Assembly: GCA_051005135.1 (NCBI GenBank)
Contig: JBPCJQ010000031.1
Coordinates: forward strand, 1 to 64,000
Source of the DNA: DATAQC01 sp051005135
GTDB taxonomy: Bacteria; Actinomycetota; Acidimicrobiia; Acidimicrobiales; AC-14
Direction of reading: 5' to 3'
Length of the DNA: 64,000 bases
Under the pieces are notes generated by a model, which was not told where the DNA came from, did not search any database, and was given only the letters and a program-made list of their open reading frames with translations. Made by a program: the position numbers and the translations under genes. Shown in pieces: positions 8,803 through 17,741 of the stretch (position 1 is its first letter; each line of letters opens with the position of its first letter).

Positions 8803-8948
8803 GCCGACACGCATGGGAGTACGCACAAGGTGGGCAGGTCGCCTTTTTCGGGCCTGTCCAACCTTTGATGAAACTGAGCCATTCACGACCAACGTGGCGG
8901 CTGCCGCAGGTACCCGGTGTTCAGGTGGCAAGCCTGTACCGTCGTGGG

Positions 8949-9608
8949 GTGTTCGTGAAGATCTGTGGTACCACCAGCGAGGAGGACGCCCTGCTGGCGG
9001 TGGCCATGGGAGCCGACGCGGTGGGTTTCATCTTCGCCCCGTCGCCCCGCCAGGTGTCACCTTCCCGGGCGGGCGACATCGTCAAGCGCCTGCCTCGCGA
9101 GGTCATCACCGTGGGTGTCTTCCGCGACGAGGTACCGGCCAAGGTGGTGGAGGTTGTCAACACCCTCGGGTTGCGGGCTGCCCAGCTCCATGGCCACGAG
9201 TCGGCCGAGCAGGCCCGATGGGTGCGCGCCCGGGTGCCGTTCGCCATCCAGGCCTTCCCGGCCGGGAGCGCGGCGGCGGCGTCGGCGGCCGACTACGGGG
9301 TCGACGCCGTGATGATCGACGCCCCCGGGCCGGGCTCCGGGCAGGTGTTCGACTGGCGGCTTGCCGACGGAGTACCCGACGGCATGCGCCTGGTGCTGGC
9401 CGGTGGCCTCACGCCCGACAACGTGGCCGAGGCCATCGCCCGCGTGCACCCGTGGGGGGTCGACGTGGCCAGCGGGGTCGAGACGGCACCGGGCCGCAAG
9501 GACCCCCTGCTGGTGAAGGCGTTCGTGGCCGCGGCCAAGGCGGCCGCGCCCGACGACTACGACCCAACTGGCCTCGGCCCCTACGACTGGCAGGAGGCGG
9601 GGTCGTGA
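8949..9608 (+). CDS. trpF: Phosphoribosylanthranilate isomerase
   Basis: Amadori isomerisation step of tryptophan synthesis. The 219-residue barrel begins VKICGTT (catalytic cysteine) and contains GADAVGFIF, SPRQV, VGVF, QLHGHE, the catalytic aspartate in VMIDAPG, LAGGL and GVDVASGVE. The longer open frame includes an unrelated upstream piece, so GTG 8949 is chosen (GTG 8955 is possible). Its stop overlaps the trpB start as GTGA. Confidence 0.94.
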   Translation: MFVKICGTTSEEDALLAVAMGADAVGFIFAPSPRQVSPSRAGDIVKRLPREVITVGVFRDEVPAKVVEVVNTLGLRAAQLHGHESAEQARWVRARVPFAIQAFPAGSAAAASAADYGVDAVMIDAPGPGSGQVFDWRLADGVPDGMRLVLAGGLTPDNVAEAIARVHPWGVDVASGVETAPGRKDPLLVKAFVAAAKAAAPDDYDPTGLGPYDWQEAGS

Positions 9609-10807
9609 CTCTAGAGACTCCCTCGCTCATGGCCGAGCCCGGGCCCCGGGGGCGGTTTGGTGACTTCGGCGGCCGCTACCTCCCCGAGTCGCTGGAGCCG
9701 GCCTGTGGCGAGCTGGAGGTGGCCTTTGCCGCGGCCTGGGCCGATCCTGGTTTTCACGCCGAGTACGAGGCGCTGCTCCGCGACTACGGCGGGCGGCCAA
9801 CGCCCGTTACCGAGTGCCACCGCCTGTCGGAGCGTCTCGGGGTGAGGCTGCTGCTCAAGCGGGAGGACCTGGCTCACACCGGCTCCCACAAGCTCAACAA
9901 CGTGATCGGCCAGACCCTGCTGGCCCGGCGCATGGGCAAACACCGGATGATCGCCGAGACAGGGGCGGGCCAGCACGGGGTGGCCACGGCCACCGCTGCC
10001 GCGCTGTTCGGGTTCGACTGCACCGTGTACATGGGCGAGGTCGACGTCGAGCGCCAGGCCCTCAACGTCTTCCGCATGCGCCTGCTTGGCTCCAACGTGG
10101 TGCCGGTGGCGTCGGGGAGCCGGACGCTCAAGGACGCCATCAACGAGGCCCTGCGCGACTGGGTGGCCAGCGTGGAGACAACCCATTACTGCCTGGGTTC
10201 GGTGATGGGCCCTCATCCGTACCCGTGGATGGTGCGCGAGCTGCAGCGGGTGATCGGCATCGAGGCCCGGGCCCAGTGCCAGTCGATCCTCGCAGGCGGC
10301 GACCCCGACGTGGTGGTCGCCTGCGTGGGGGGCGGATCGAACGCCGCCGGGATCTTCTCCGGCTTCGTCGACACCGACGCCCGGCTGGTCGGCGTCGAGC
10401 CGGCCGGCGGGGCAGCCATCGGCCGGGGCATACCCGGGGTGGTGCACGGCTCGAAGTCGTTCCTGCTCCAGGACGAGCATGGCCAGGTCAGGGAGGCGCA
10501 GTCGATCTCCGCCGGCCTCGACTACCCGGGTGTGGGGCCCGAGCACGCCCACCTGGCCGCGCTGGGCAGGGCCACCTACCACAGCGCGGGCGACGACGAG
10601 GTGGTTTCCGCTTTTCGCCTCCTGAGCGAGACCGAGGGCATCATCCCCGCCCTGGAGCCGGCCCACGCCCTGGCCTGGCTGAAGCGGGCCGCCGCCTCCG
10701 GCGAGGTAGCTCCCGGCGCCACCGTGCTCGTCTGTTTGTCGGGGCGGGGAGACAAGGACGTCGCCCAGGTGATGGACCTGGTCGGCGACCTGGCCGACCG
10801 CCGGTGA
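9605..10807 (+). CDS. trpB: Tryptophan synthase beta chain
   Basis: PLP enzyme that joins indole and serine. The 400-residue protein has FGDFGGRYLPE near the start, the PLP lysine Lys96 in HTGSHKLNN, AETGAGQHG, the phosphate-binding VGGGSNA loop and a late LSGRGDKD. GTG 9605 overlaps the trpF stop and its own TGA overlaps the trpA GTG, so trpF-trpB-trpA are translationally coupled. It is the standard TrpB1 type that partners TrpA. Confidence 0.96.
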   Translation: MTLETPSLMAEPGPRGRFGDFGGRYLPESLEPACGELEVAFAAAWADPGFHAEYEALLRDYGGRPTPVTECHRLSERLGVRLLLKREDLAHTGSHKLNNVIGQTLLARRMGKHRMIAETGAGQHGVATATAAALFGFDCTVYMGEVDVERQALNVFRMRLLGSNVVPVASGSRTLKDAINEALRDWVASVETTHYCLGSVMGPHPYPWMVRELQRVIGIEARAQCQSILAGGDPDVVVACVGGGSNAAGIFSGFVDTDARLVGVEPAGGAAIGRGIPGVVHGSKSFLLQDEHGQVREAQSISAGLDYPGVGPEHAHLAALGRATYHSAGDDEVVSAFRLLSETEGIIPALEPAHALAWLKRAAASGEVAPGATVLVCLSGRGDKDVAQVMDLVGDLADRR

Positions 10808-11601
10808 CGATCACCCCTCTGGAGACGCACCTGCGGGCCCGGCGCGACGCCGGGCACAAGCTGCTCGTGCCTTATGTCACCGGCGGGCTGGGCCCCGACT
10901 GGCTCGACGTGGTGCGGGCGGTGGCGGCCGCGGGGGCCGACGCGGTGGAGGTGGGTATCCCGTTCTCCGATCCGGTGATGGACGGCCCCGTGATCCAGGA
11001 GGCGTCGGCGCGGGCCCTAGCCGGCGGCGCCACCCCGGGGGGGCTGGTGGCGGCCCTCGCCAAGGCCGACGTGGACGTGCCCCTCGTAGTCATGACCTAC
11101 TACAACGTGGTGTTCCGGTCGGGGCACCGCCGCTTCGCCCGCTCGCTGGCCGAATCGGGCGTCGCCGGGGCTATCCTGCCCGACCTTCCGCTGGAGGAGC
11201 TGGGCCATTGGTCGCGCGCTGCCGATGATGCCGGAGTGGACACCATCCTGCTGGCCGCCCCCACCACGCCCGACGACCGCCTCCTGGCCCTGTGCGAGCG
11301 GTCCCGGGGGTGGGTCTACGGCGTGGGTCTGATGGGCGTCACCGGCGAGCGCTCGGCCGTGGCCGACTCGACCGCACAGATGGGCCGGCGCTTGAAGGCG
11401 GTCACCGACCGCCCCGTGCTCATAGGCGTCGGCGTGTCCACGCCCGACCAGGCGGTGGCGGCCGCAGCATCGGCCGACGGGGTCATCGTGGGGTCGGCCC
11501 TCGTCCGCCGCCTGCTCGAGGGAGCAGGGCCCGAGGGAGCGGCCGCCTTCGTGGCCGAGCTGCGGGCCGCCCTCGACACCCGTCCCGACACCGCGATGTA
11601 A
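10804..11601 (+). CDS. trpA: Tryptophan synthase alpha chain
   Basis: Cleaves indole-3-glycerol phosphate and passes indole to TrpB through the complex tunnel. The 265-residue barrel carries catalytic Glu49 (AVEVGIPFSDP) and Asp60 (MDGPVIQ), MTYYNVV, GAILPDLPLEE, LAAPTTPD, GVGLMGVTG and the phosphate-binding GVGVSTPDQ. It begins at GTG 10804 inside the trpB stop. It is the last trp gene; a CGTCAC/GTGACG hairpin sits in the 66-base gap before fabD. Confidence 0.95.
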   Translation: MTITPLETHLRARRDAGHKLLVPYVTGGLGPDWLDVVRAVAAAGADAVEVGIPFSDPVMDGPVIQEASARALAGGATPGGLVAALAKADVDVPLVVMTYYNVVFRSGHRRFARSLAESGVAGAILPDLPLEELGHWSRAADDAGVDTILLAAPTTPDDRLLALCERSRGWVYGVGLMGVTGERSAVADSTAQMGRRLKAVTDRPVLIGVGVSTPDQAVAAAASADGVIVGSALVRRLLEGAGPEGAAAFVAELRAALDTRPDTAM

Positions 11602-11667
11602 CCCTGCGGCCACCCGGGGGGTCGTAGTCGTCACAGCTCCGGTGACGGGGTCCGAGGACGGGGGAGA

Positions 11668-12594
11668 GTGTTGGGACGAGCCGTTCTGTTCCCCGGTCAG
11701 GGGACCCAGGTGCCGGGGATGGGCAAGCCCTGGCGTGCCCATCCGGCCTGGGCCGTGGTCGAGCGGGCAGAGGCGGCGGTGGGCGAGCCCCTGGGCGAGC
11801 TGCTGCTGGAGGCGGACGAGAAGCGCCTGGCCCGCACCCGCGAAGCCCAGCTGGCGGTGATGCTCACGTCGCTCATGGCTTGGGAGGCCGTTCGGCAATC
11901 GGTGGGCGAGCCGGTGGCCATGGCCGGCCACTCCCTGGGCCAGATCACTGCCCTGGTGGCTTCCGGCGCGCTTGCCCTCGACGAAGGCGTGCGCCTGGCG
12001 GCCCGGCGGGCGGAGTGCACTCAGGCCGCCGCCGACGCCACCGGCGGTCGCATGGCGGCCCTGATGGGCGCCACCGTCGACCAGGCACAGGAGGCATGCC
12101 GGCCCTCGCCGGGTTCGCAACAGCAGTGCTGGGTCGCCAACGACAACGCTCCCGGCCAGGTGGTGGTGGGCGGTACACCAGACGGCCTCGATGCCGCCGC
12201 CGCCCGCGCCAGGGAGCTCGGTGTGCGCAGGGTGGTGCCTCTGAACGTCGGCGGGGCGTTCCACACCCCTCTCATGGACTCGGCCTTCGAGGCTCTCCTT
12301 CCCGCCCTGGCCGAGGCTGATTTCAGGGCACCCGCCTGGCCCGTCGTTTCCAACGTCGACGCCCGTCCCTACAACGACGCCGCCGGCTGGCCCACCCGCC
12401 TGGCTGACCATCTGGTGAGCCCCGTCCGCTGGCGCGAGACCATGCTGACCCTCGTCTCCCTGGGTGCGACCTCGTTCCTCGAGGTCGGCCCAGGAACGGT
12501 GCTCGGCCGCTTGGCCCGCCGCACCGTCCCTGAACATTCCGTTGGCAGCGTTGCCGTCCCCGGCGACGTGGCCCCTCTCCTGGAGGTCGCATAG
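11668..12594 (+). CDS. fabD: Malonyl-CoA:ACP transacylase
   Basis: Loads malonyl units onto acyl carrier protein at the head of the FASII cluster. The 308-residue sequence has LFPGQGTQ near the N-terminus, the nucleophile Ser89 in GHSLG and catalytic His199 in AFHTPLM. GTG 11668 follows a GGGGAG ribosome-binding site. Gene order fabD ... fabH fabG acpP fabF accD inhA resembles the mycobacterial fabD-acpM-kasA-kasB-accD6 operon, supporting a bulk fatty-acid synthesis role. Confidence 0.95.
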   Translation: MLGRAVLFPGQGTQVPGMGKPWRAHPAWAVVERAEAAVGEPLGELLLEADEKRLARTREAQLAVMLTSLMAWEAVRQSVGEPVAMAGHSLGQITALVASGALALDEGVRLAARRAECTQAAADATGGRMAALMGATVDQAQEACRPSPGSQQQCWVANDNAPGQVVVGGTPDGLDAAAARARELGVRRVVPLNVGGAFHTPLMDSAFEALLPALAEADFRAPAWPVVSNVDARPYNDAAGWPTRLADHLVSPVRWRETMLTLVSLGATSFLEVGPGTVLGRLARRTVPEHSVGSVAVPGDVAPLLEVA

Positions 12595-12890
12595 TGGACG
12601 TCGACCATGTCAAACCCGATGCGACAGAGATGAACGTGGCCCACGGCGAGCGCCTGGTCGTTCCCGAGCGCGTCATCCTGGCGCCCATCGCCGGCCACTT
12701 CCGCCCGCTGCCGAGCGACGAGGCCGACGGGAGCGGCATCGCCGAGGAGCAGGTCATCGGCTTCGTGGAGGCGCAGGGCCGTTCGGCGCCTGTGCGGAGC
12801 CCCTTCGGGGGCCGGCTCATGGGGCTGCTGGCCCACGCCGGTGAACGGGTGCGAGAGGGCCAGCCCGTGGCGTGGCTGCGTCTCGCTTGA
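12594..12890 (+). CDS. Biotinyl/lipoyl-like domain protein lacking the acceptor lysine
   Basis: A 98-residue protein between fabD and fabH. The fold pattern is that of a biotin carboxyl carrier barrel: APIAGHF, a central EEQVIGFVEA, SPFGGRL and GERVREGQPVAWLRL. Where BCCP has EAMKM, this protein has EAQGRS, and its only lysine is near residue 7, so it cannot be biotinylated or lipoylated at the normal site. GTG 12594 shares a base with the fabD stop and the end overlaps fabH as TTGA. A structural or regulatory partner for the carboxylase encoded downstream is plausible but inferred. Confidence 0.7.
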   Translation: MDVDHVKPDATEMNVAHGERLVVPERVILAPIAGHFRPLPSDEADGSGIAEEQVIGFVEAQGRSAPVRSPFGGRLMGLLAHAGERVREGQPVAWLRLA

Positions 12891-13954
12891 GCGAGGGTTC
12901 GGCCCCGCCCCCGCCCGCCCACCGCTTCCGCCCCGCCCCTGGTGGGGGAGCGGCGGTGGCCGGCTGGGGCATCGCCCTGCCCGAGCGGCGGGTCACCAAC
13001 GACGAGCTGGCCCAGCATGTCGACACCAGCGACGCCTGGATCGTGGATCGCACCGGCATACGAGAGCGGCGGGTGGCCGGCCCGGGGGAGACGACGGCCT
13101 CCATGGCGGCTGAGGCGGGGGCGGCAGCCATCAAGTCGGCTGACCTCAGCACCGCCGAGATCGGGTGCTGCATCGTGGCCACCTGCACGCCGGAGCAACC
13201 CATTCCCGCCACTGCGGCCTTTGTGCAGGACGCGCTGGGCCTGCGCTGCGGCGCGTTCGACCTGGACGCCGCGTGCGCGGGCTTCGTGTACGCCCTGGTG
13301 GTGGGGGCGGGCCTGCTGTCCACGGGCGGGCTCGACGCGGTGCTGGTGATCGGATCGGAGACCCTTTCCCGGGTCGCCGACCCTGACGACCGGTCCACCT
13401 GCGTGCTCTTCGGCGATGGTGCTGGCGCGCTCGTGCTCGAGCGCGACGACCTGGTGCCCAGGGCCGCCACCGAGGCCCGCGGGCCCGAGGGTGGGGGCCT
13501 GCTGGCATGGGACCTGGGCTGTGACGGCTCGGCCGCTGGGTTGCTGTTCGTGCCCGCGGGGGGAAGCCGCATGCCCACCACCGCGGCAACCGTGGCCGAC
13601 GGCCAGCATTGGTTGAAGATGGAGGGCCAGGAGGTGTTCCGCCGGGCGGTGCGCACCATCGTCGACTCGGCGGGGGCCACGCTGGGACAGGCCGGCATCG
13701 GGCCTAGCGATGTCGACCTGTTCGTTCCCCACCAGGCCAATTCCCGCATCATCGACGCCGCGGCCACCCGGCTCGGCATCCCCTCGGAGCGCACGTTCGT
13801 GAACATTGACCGCTACGGCAACACATCGGCGGCGTCGATCCCCATCGCCCTGGCCGAAGCGGCCGAGGGCGGCCGCCTGCACCGGGGCGACCTGGTGCTG
13901 ATCTCGGGCTTCGGCGCCGGCATGTCGTGGGCCAGCGCCCTGCTCCGTTGGTGA
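12887..13954 (+). CDS. fabH: 3-oxoacyl-ACP synthase III
   Basis: Starts fatty-acid chains by condensing acyl-CoA with malonyl-ACP. With TTG 12887 as start (GTG 12872 is the alternative) the protein is 355 residues, with the Cys-His-Asn triad at Cys130 (DAACAGF), His282 (VPHQAN) and Asn312 (YGNTSA), and GDGAGALVL at about 176. The first 20 residues are a Pro/Ala-rich extension outside the conserved fold. The TTGA overlap with the biotinyl-like gene and the GTGA overlap with fabG show tight coupling. Confidence 0.94.
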   Translation: MSEGSAPPPPAHRFRPAPGGGAAVAGWGIALPERRVTNDELAQHVDTSDAWIVDRTGIRERRVAGPGETTASMAAEAGAAAIKSADLSTAEIGCCIVATCTPEQPIPATAAFVQDALGLRCGAFDLDAACAGFVYALVVGAGLLSTGGLDAVLVIGSETLSRVADPDDRSTCVLFGDGAGALVLERDDLVPRAATEARGPEGGGLLAWDLGCDGSAAGLLFVPAGGSRMPTTAATVADGQHWLKMEGQEVFRRAVRTIVDSAGATLGQAGIGPSDVDLFVPHQANSRIIDAAATRLGIPSERTFVNIDRYGNTSAASIPIALAEAAEGGRLHRGDLVLISGFGAGMSWASALLRW

Positions 13955-14697
13955 GCGCGGCACGGGTCGCTGTCGTCACCGGCGCGTCGCGCGGTATCGG
14001 CAGGGCGTGTGCCCTGGCCCTGGCCGAGTCGGGTCACAGGGTGGGCCTGTGCTACGCCTCCGACGAGGAAGGTGCGGAGCAGACCCGCACCGCGGTCGAG
14101 GCCGGTGGGGGAGGGGCCCTTGCGGTGCGGGCCGACGTGGCCGACCCCGCCGCGGTCGACGCCCTGTTCGCCGAGGTAGAGGCCACCTTCGGCCGGGTGG
14201 AGGTACTGGTGGCCAACGCGGGCATCAACCGCGATGGTCTCCTCCTGCGGATGGGAGACGAGGCTTGGGGAGCGGTGCTGCGGACCAACCTCGACGGGGC
14301 CTTCCACGCCGTGCGCCGAGCGGCACCGGGCATGGTGCGGGCCCGGTTCGGGCGCATCGTCACCGTGGGCTCGGTGGTGGGCCAGTCGGGAGCCGCCGGC
14401 CAGGTGAACTACGCAGCCGCCAAGGCCGGCCTGATCGGGCTCACCCGAGCGGTGGCCCGCGAGCTAGGGAGCCGTAACGTGACCGCCAATCTGGTGGCGC
14501 CGGGCCCTATCACCACCGCCATGACCGACGCCCTCAGCGACGACCAGCGCTCGGCCATGGCCGACGCCGTGCCCCTGGGCCGGTTCGGCACTGCCGAGGA
14601 GGTGGCCGCGGTGGTGGCCTTCCTGTGCTCCGACGCCGCCGCTTATGTCACCGGCGCGGTGGTGCCCGTCGACGGCGGCCTGGGCATGGGCCACTAA
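13951..14697 (+). CDS. fabG: 3-oxoacyl-ACP reductase
   Basis: NADPH-dependent reduction of 3-oxoacyl-ACP, second step of each elongation cycle. The 248-residue SDR protein has the cofactor motif TGASRGIG, the NAG motif in VANAGINRDG, catalytic Ser in GSVVG, YAAAKAG (Tyr-x3-Lys), and ends with PVDGGLGMGH. It starts at GTG 13951, overlapping the fabH stop. Position within the FASII cluster separates it from the many other SDR enzymes. Confidence 0.93.
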   Translation: MSAARVAVVTGASRGIGRACALALAESGHRVGLCYASDEEGAEQTRTAVEAGGGGALAVRADVADPAAVDALFAEVEATFGRVEVLVANAGINRDGLLLRMGDEAWGAVLRTNLDGAFHAVRRAAPGMVRARFGRIVTVGSVVGQSGAAGQVNYAAAKAGLIGLTRAVARELGSRNVTANLVAPGPITTAMTDALSDDQRSAMADAVPLGRFGTAEEVAAVVAFLCSDAAAYVTGAVVPVDGGLGMGH

Positions 14698-14736
14698 GGG
14701 ACCATCATTGACCAGTAACGTTGAACCCGGATGAGA

Positions 14737-14755
14737 GGTCACAGGCCCTGTGACC
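14737..14755. promoter_or_regulatory. Perfect 9-bp palindrome upstream of acpP
   Basis: GGTCACAGG (14737-14745) and CCTGTGACC (14747-14755) are exact inverted copies around a single C. The site is 34 bases before the acpP ATG, in the only sizeable gap of the fab cluster. It could be an operator for a lipid-synthesis regulator (FasR- or MabR-type proteins control such operons in relatives) or an RNA hairpin. It lacks a T-run. Confidence 0.5.
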
Positions 14756-14789
14756 GAACCGGTTCCGCTCGAGTAAGGACGTGAGACGG

Positions 14790-15071
14790 ATGGACCGCCC
14801 CGAAGTGCTCGCCAAGATCGCCGACGCCGCAGTGGAGGTGCTCGGCGTGGAGCGTGATCTCGTCACCGAGACGGCCAGCTTCAAGGACGACCTCGATGCC
14901 GACAGCCTCGACCTGGTCGAGTTCGTGATGGCCATCGAGGAGGAGTTCAACGTCTCCATACCCGAGGACCGCCTCGAGGGCATCGGCACCGTGGGCGAGG
15001 CCGCCAACCTGGTGATGGCCGCAGCCGAAGAGGCCCAGTCCCAGGCGGCGGGATCAGGGACCACCGGGTGA
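14790..15071 (+). CDS. acpP: Acyl carrier protein
   Basis: Carries growing acyl chains on a phosphopantetheine arm. The 93-residue acidic protein has the attachment serine in DLDADSLDLVEF, followed by MAIEEEF. The ATG at 14790 is chosen over GTG 14781 because the AAGGA box at 14775-14779 lies 10 bases before the ATG but only one base before the GTG. The C-terminus has an Ala/Glu/Gln extension beyond the four-helix core, as in mycobacterial AcpM. Its stop overlaps fabF (GTGA). Confidence 0.94.
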   Translation: MDRPEVLAKIADAAVEVLGVERDLVTETASFKDDLDADSLDLVEFVMAIEEEFNVSIPEDRLEGIGTVGEAANLVMAAAEEAQSQAAGSGTTG

Positions 15072-16324
15072 GCGAGGTGGCCCGGCACCGGGTGGCGGTC
15101 ACTGGGCTGGGGGTCAAGTCACCGGCGGGGTGCGACCTCGACAGCTTCTGGTCGACGCTCGTCGCCGGGCGCTCGTGCGCGGCGATGATCCGCCGCATCG
15201 ACGTGTCCGCCCTGCCCGTGCGGTTCGCCTGCGAGATGCCCGACTGGGACCCCGAGCCCTACCTCGGCTACAAGGAGGCCCGGCGCACCGATCGGGTGGC
15301 CCAGATCGGCTTCGCCGCCGCCGCCGACGCCGCCGCCAGTGCCGGTGACCTCGTTACCGACCCGGCCCGCTGCGGAGTGGTGTGCGGCACCGGCGTGGGT
15401 GGGCTCATCACCCAGGAGGAGCAGGAGCAGGAGCTGTTCAGCCGAGGGCCGTCGCGCGTCTCGCCTTTCCTCGTGCCCATGATGATGGCCAACGCCACCG
15501 CCGCCCTGGTGGCCATGAAGCTGGGCTGGACGGGGCCCAACTTCTGTATCGCCACCGCCTGCACCGCCGGCACCCACGCCCTGGGCGAGGCCGCCCGCCT
15601 GGTCCGAGACGGCAGCGCCGACGTGGTGCTGGCGGGTGGCACCGAGGCCTGCCTCACGCCGATCGCCCTGGCATCGTTCGCCCGCATGGGTGCATTGTCG
15701 GCGCGCAACTCCGAGCCCGAGCTGGCCTCACGCCCCTTCGACACCGGGCGCGACGGCTTCGTGATCGGCGAGGGGGCGGCCTTCGTAGTGCTGGAGCGCT
15801 GGGACCGGGCCGAGAGCAGGGGCGCCTGCATCTGGGGCGAGGTTGCCGGCTACGGCCGTAACGCCGACGCTTATCACGTGACTGCCCCGTCGCCCGGCGG
15901 CGTGGGCGCGGCGGCGTGCATGGAGCTGGCCCTGGCCGATGCGGGCATGAAGCCGTCGGAGATCGGCCATGTCAACGCCCACGGCACGTCCACCGAGCTC
16001 AACGACGCCGCTGAAGGCGAGGCCGTAGTCAAGGTGTTCGGTGAGGACGGGCCGCCCGTCACATCGGTGAAGGGGGCCATCGGCCACTTGATCGGCGCCG
16101 CCGGGGCGGTGGAGGCGGTGGCCTCGCTGCTGTCGATGCACCACGGCGTGGTGCCGCCCACCGCCAACCACGACCACACCGATCCGCACCTGGCCATCGA
16201 CGTGGTCGCCGGGTCGCCCCGGCCCCTCGCCCCCGCACCGGTCGTCTCCAACTCCTTCGGTTTCGGCGGCCACAACGCCTCGCTCGTCCTGACGCCGCCG
16301 CCTGACGGCGACCGGGCGGCATGA
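15068..16324 (+). CDS. fabF: 3-oxoacyl-ACP synthase II
   Basis: Elongating condensing enzyme. The 418-residue thiolase-fold protein has nucleophile Cys165 in ATACTAGTH, the first catalytic histidine in VNAHGTSTELND, and Lys-His in KGAIGHLIGAAG; the C-terminus carries NSFGFGGHN. It starts at GTG 15068 inside the acpP stop and overlaps the following carboxyltransferase gene. A single KAS II gene is present here, against two (kasA, kasB) in mycobacteria. Confidence 0.95.
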   Translation: MSEVARHRVAVTGLGVKSPAGCDLDSFWSTLVAGRSCAAMIRRIDVSALPVRFACEMPDWDPEPYLGYKEARRTDRVAQIGFAAAADAAASAGDLVTDPARCGVVCGTGVGGLITQEEQEQELFSRGPSRVSPFLVPMMMANATAALVAMKLGWTGPNFCIATACTAGTHALGEAARLVRDGSADVVLAGGTEACLTPIALASFARMGALSARNSEPELASRPFDTGRDGFVIGEGAAFVVLERWDRAESRGACIWGEVAGYGRNADAYHVTAPSPGGVGAAACMELALADAGMKPSEIGHVNAHGTSTELNDAAEGEAVVKVFGEDGPPVTSVKGAIGHLIGAAGAVEAVASLLSMHHGVVPPTANHDHTDPHLAIDVVAGSPRPLAPAPVVSNSFGFGGHNASLVLTPPPDGDRAA

Positions 16325-17730
16325 GCGAGGCGCCCCTGCCCGTAGGGGGGGCGCCTTCCGTCCCGGTGGCGGCCGGTCGGGGAGGAGCCGTCAGCGCCTG
16401 TCTGGGCGACCTCGACGGCCGCCAGGTGGCGTGGTTCACCCTCGGTGGGGGCAAGCACCGGGGCGCCATCGGTGCCACCGAGGGCGAGGTGTTGGCACGC
16501 CTGGTGGGCCTGGCGATGGAGCTGGGCATTCCAGTGGTCGGCGAGCTGTCCACGTCGGGGGCCGACGTCTCCGAGGGGCTGCCCGCCCTGCATGCCTGGG
16601 GCCGGGTGGCCGCCCTGGTTAGTCAGGCGTCGGGGGCGGTACCCGTGGTCCTGTCGGTGGTCGGGCCGTGCGTGTCGGGCCCGGCCCTGCTCCTGGGAAT
16701 GGCCGACCATGTGGTGATGACAGCCGATTCCTACGCCTACCTGTCCGGGCCGCAGGCCGTCACCGAGTTCACCGGTACGGCCACCAGCCGCCGGGCGCTG
16801 GGCGGGGCGGCCATGCACTCGACGGGCAGCGGCCTGGCGTCACTTGTGGTCGAGGACCACCACGAGGCCCGAGGGGCGATTGGCGACCTGCTGTCCTACC
16901 TTCCCGGCAACTATCTCGAGGAGCCTCCTGTCAGTCGCTGCACCGACCCGGTCGACCGGCCATGCCGGGCCGCCGCCGAGGCGGTGCCGTCGCGCGGCAC
17001 GGCGTCCTACGACATGCGCGCCGTGGTCACCGACGTGGTGGATCACGAGTCGTTCCTCGAGGTCAGAGCCGCAAGCGCGCCGAATGTGGTCACCGGCTAC
17101 GGCCGTCTCGGGGGAGTGCCGATCGGTGTCGTCGCCAACCAGCCGTCGCAGAAGGCGGGCACCCTCGACATCGAAGCGTCACGCAAGGCGGCCCGCTTCG
17201 TGCAGGCCTGCGACGCCTTCGGGCTGGCCCTCGTTACCTTCGTCGACAGCCCCGGGTTCCAGCCGGGGCGGGAGATCGAGTGGCGGGGGATGATCCGCCA
17301 CGGCGCCCAACTGGTGCACGCCTATGCCGCGGCCACGGTGCCCCGCCTGTGCGTGGTCGTCCGCAAGGCCTATGGAGGTGCCTACATCGTGATGGATTCC
17401 CGAGGGCTGGGAAACGACCTCTGCGTGTCATGGCCCACCGCCGAGATCGCGGTGATGGGGGCACCGGGGGCGGTAGCTGTCCTGCACGGCCGGCGCCTGG
17501 CTGCAGTCGACGACGAAGCCGACCGCCTGCGCCGCCAGGCCGAGCTGGAGGCCGAGTACGTCGAGCGCCACTGCACGCCGGCCGTGGCCGCGGAGCGGGG
17601 CTACATCGACGAGGTCATCGACCCCCATGACACCCGACGAGTGCTGTCGTCCGGGCTGGCCGCCCTGCGCACCAAGCGCGCCGCTCGCCCACGCGCCGTC
17701 ACCGCCCGCCACACCAACTCACCCCTCTAG
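16321..17730 (+). CDS. Acyl-CoA carboxylase carboxyltransferase beta subunit (AccD6/PccB type)
   Basis: Transfers carboxyl from biotin to acetyl- or propionyl-CoA to supply malonyl-CoA. The 469-residue protein contains both crotonase-like halves of the actinobacterial AccD/PccB type: GPCVSGPALLLGMADHVVM and QAVTEFTG in the first, GVVANQPSQKAGTLD, FVDSPGFQPG, RKAYGGAYIVM and APGAVAVL in the second. No zinc finger is seen, which separates it from the E. coli AccD. ATG 16321 overlaps the fabF stop. Its place after fabF matches accD6 of mycobacteria; the biotin-bearing alpha subunit must be encoded elsewhere. Confidence 0.87.
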   Translation: MSEAPLPVGGAPSVPVAAGRGGAVSACLGDLDGRQVAWFTLGGGKHRGAIGATEGEVLARLVGLAMELGIPVVGELSTSGADVSEGLPALHAWGRVAALVSQASGAVPVVLSVVGPCVSGPALLLGMADHVVMTADSYAYLSGPQAVTEFTGTATSRRALGGAAMHSTGSGLASLVVEDHHEARGAIGDLLSYLPGNYLEEPPVSRCTDPVDRPCRAAAEAVPSRGTASYDMRAVVTDVVDHESFLEVRAASAPNVVTGYGRLGGVPIGVVANQPSQKAGTLDIEASRKAARFVQACDAFGLALVTFVDSPGFQPGREIEWRGMIRHGAQLVHAYAAATVPRLCVVVRKAYGGAYIVMDSRGLGNDLCVSWPTAEIAVMGAPGAVAVLHGRRLAAVDDEADRLRRQAELEAEYVERHCTPAVAAERGYIDEVIDPHDTRRVLSSGLAALRTKRAARPRAVTARHTNSPL

Positions 17731-17741
17731 AGGAATCGCTC

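Noticed and set aside
12323..13963. 546-codon minus-strand open frame across fabD-fabH
   Set aside because: Low-complexity antisense reading opposite well-conserved fab genes.
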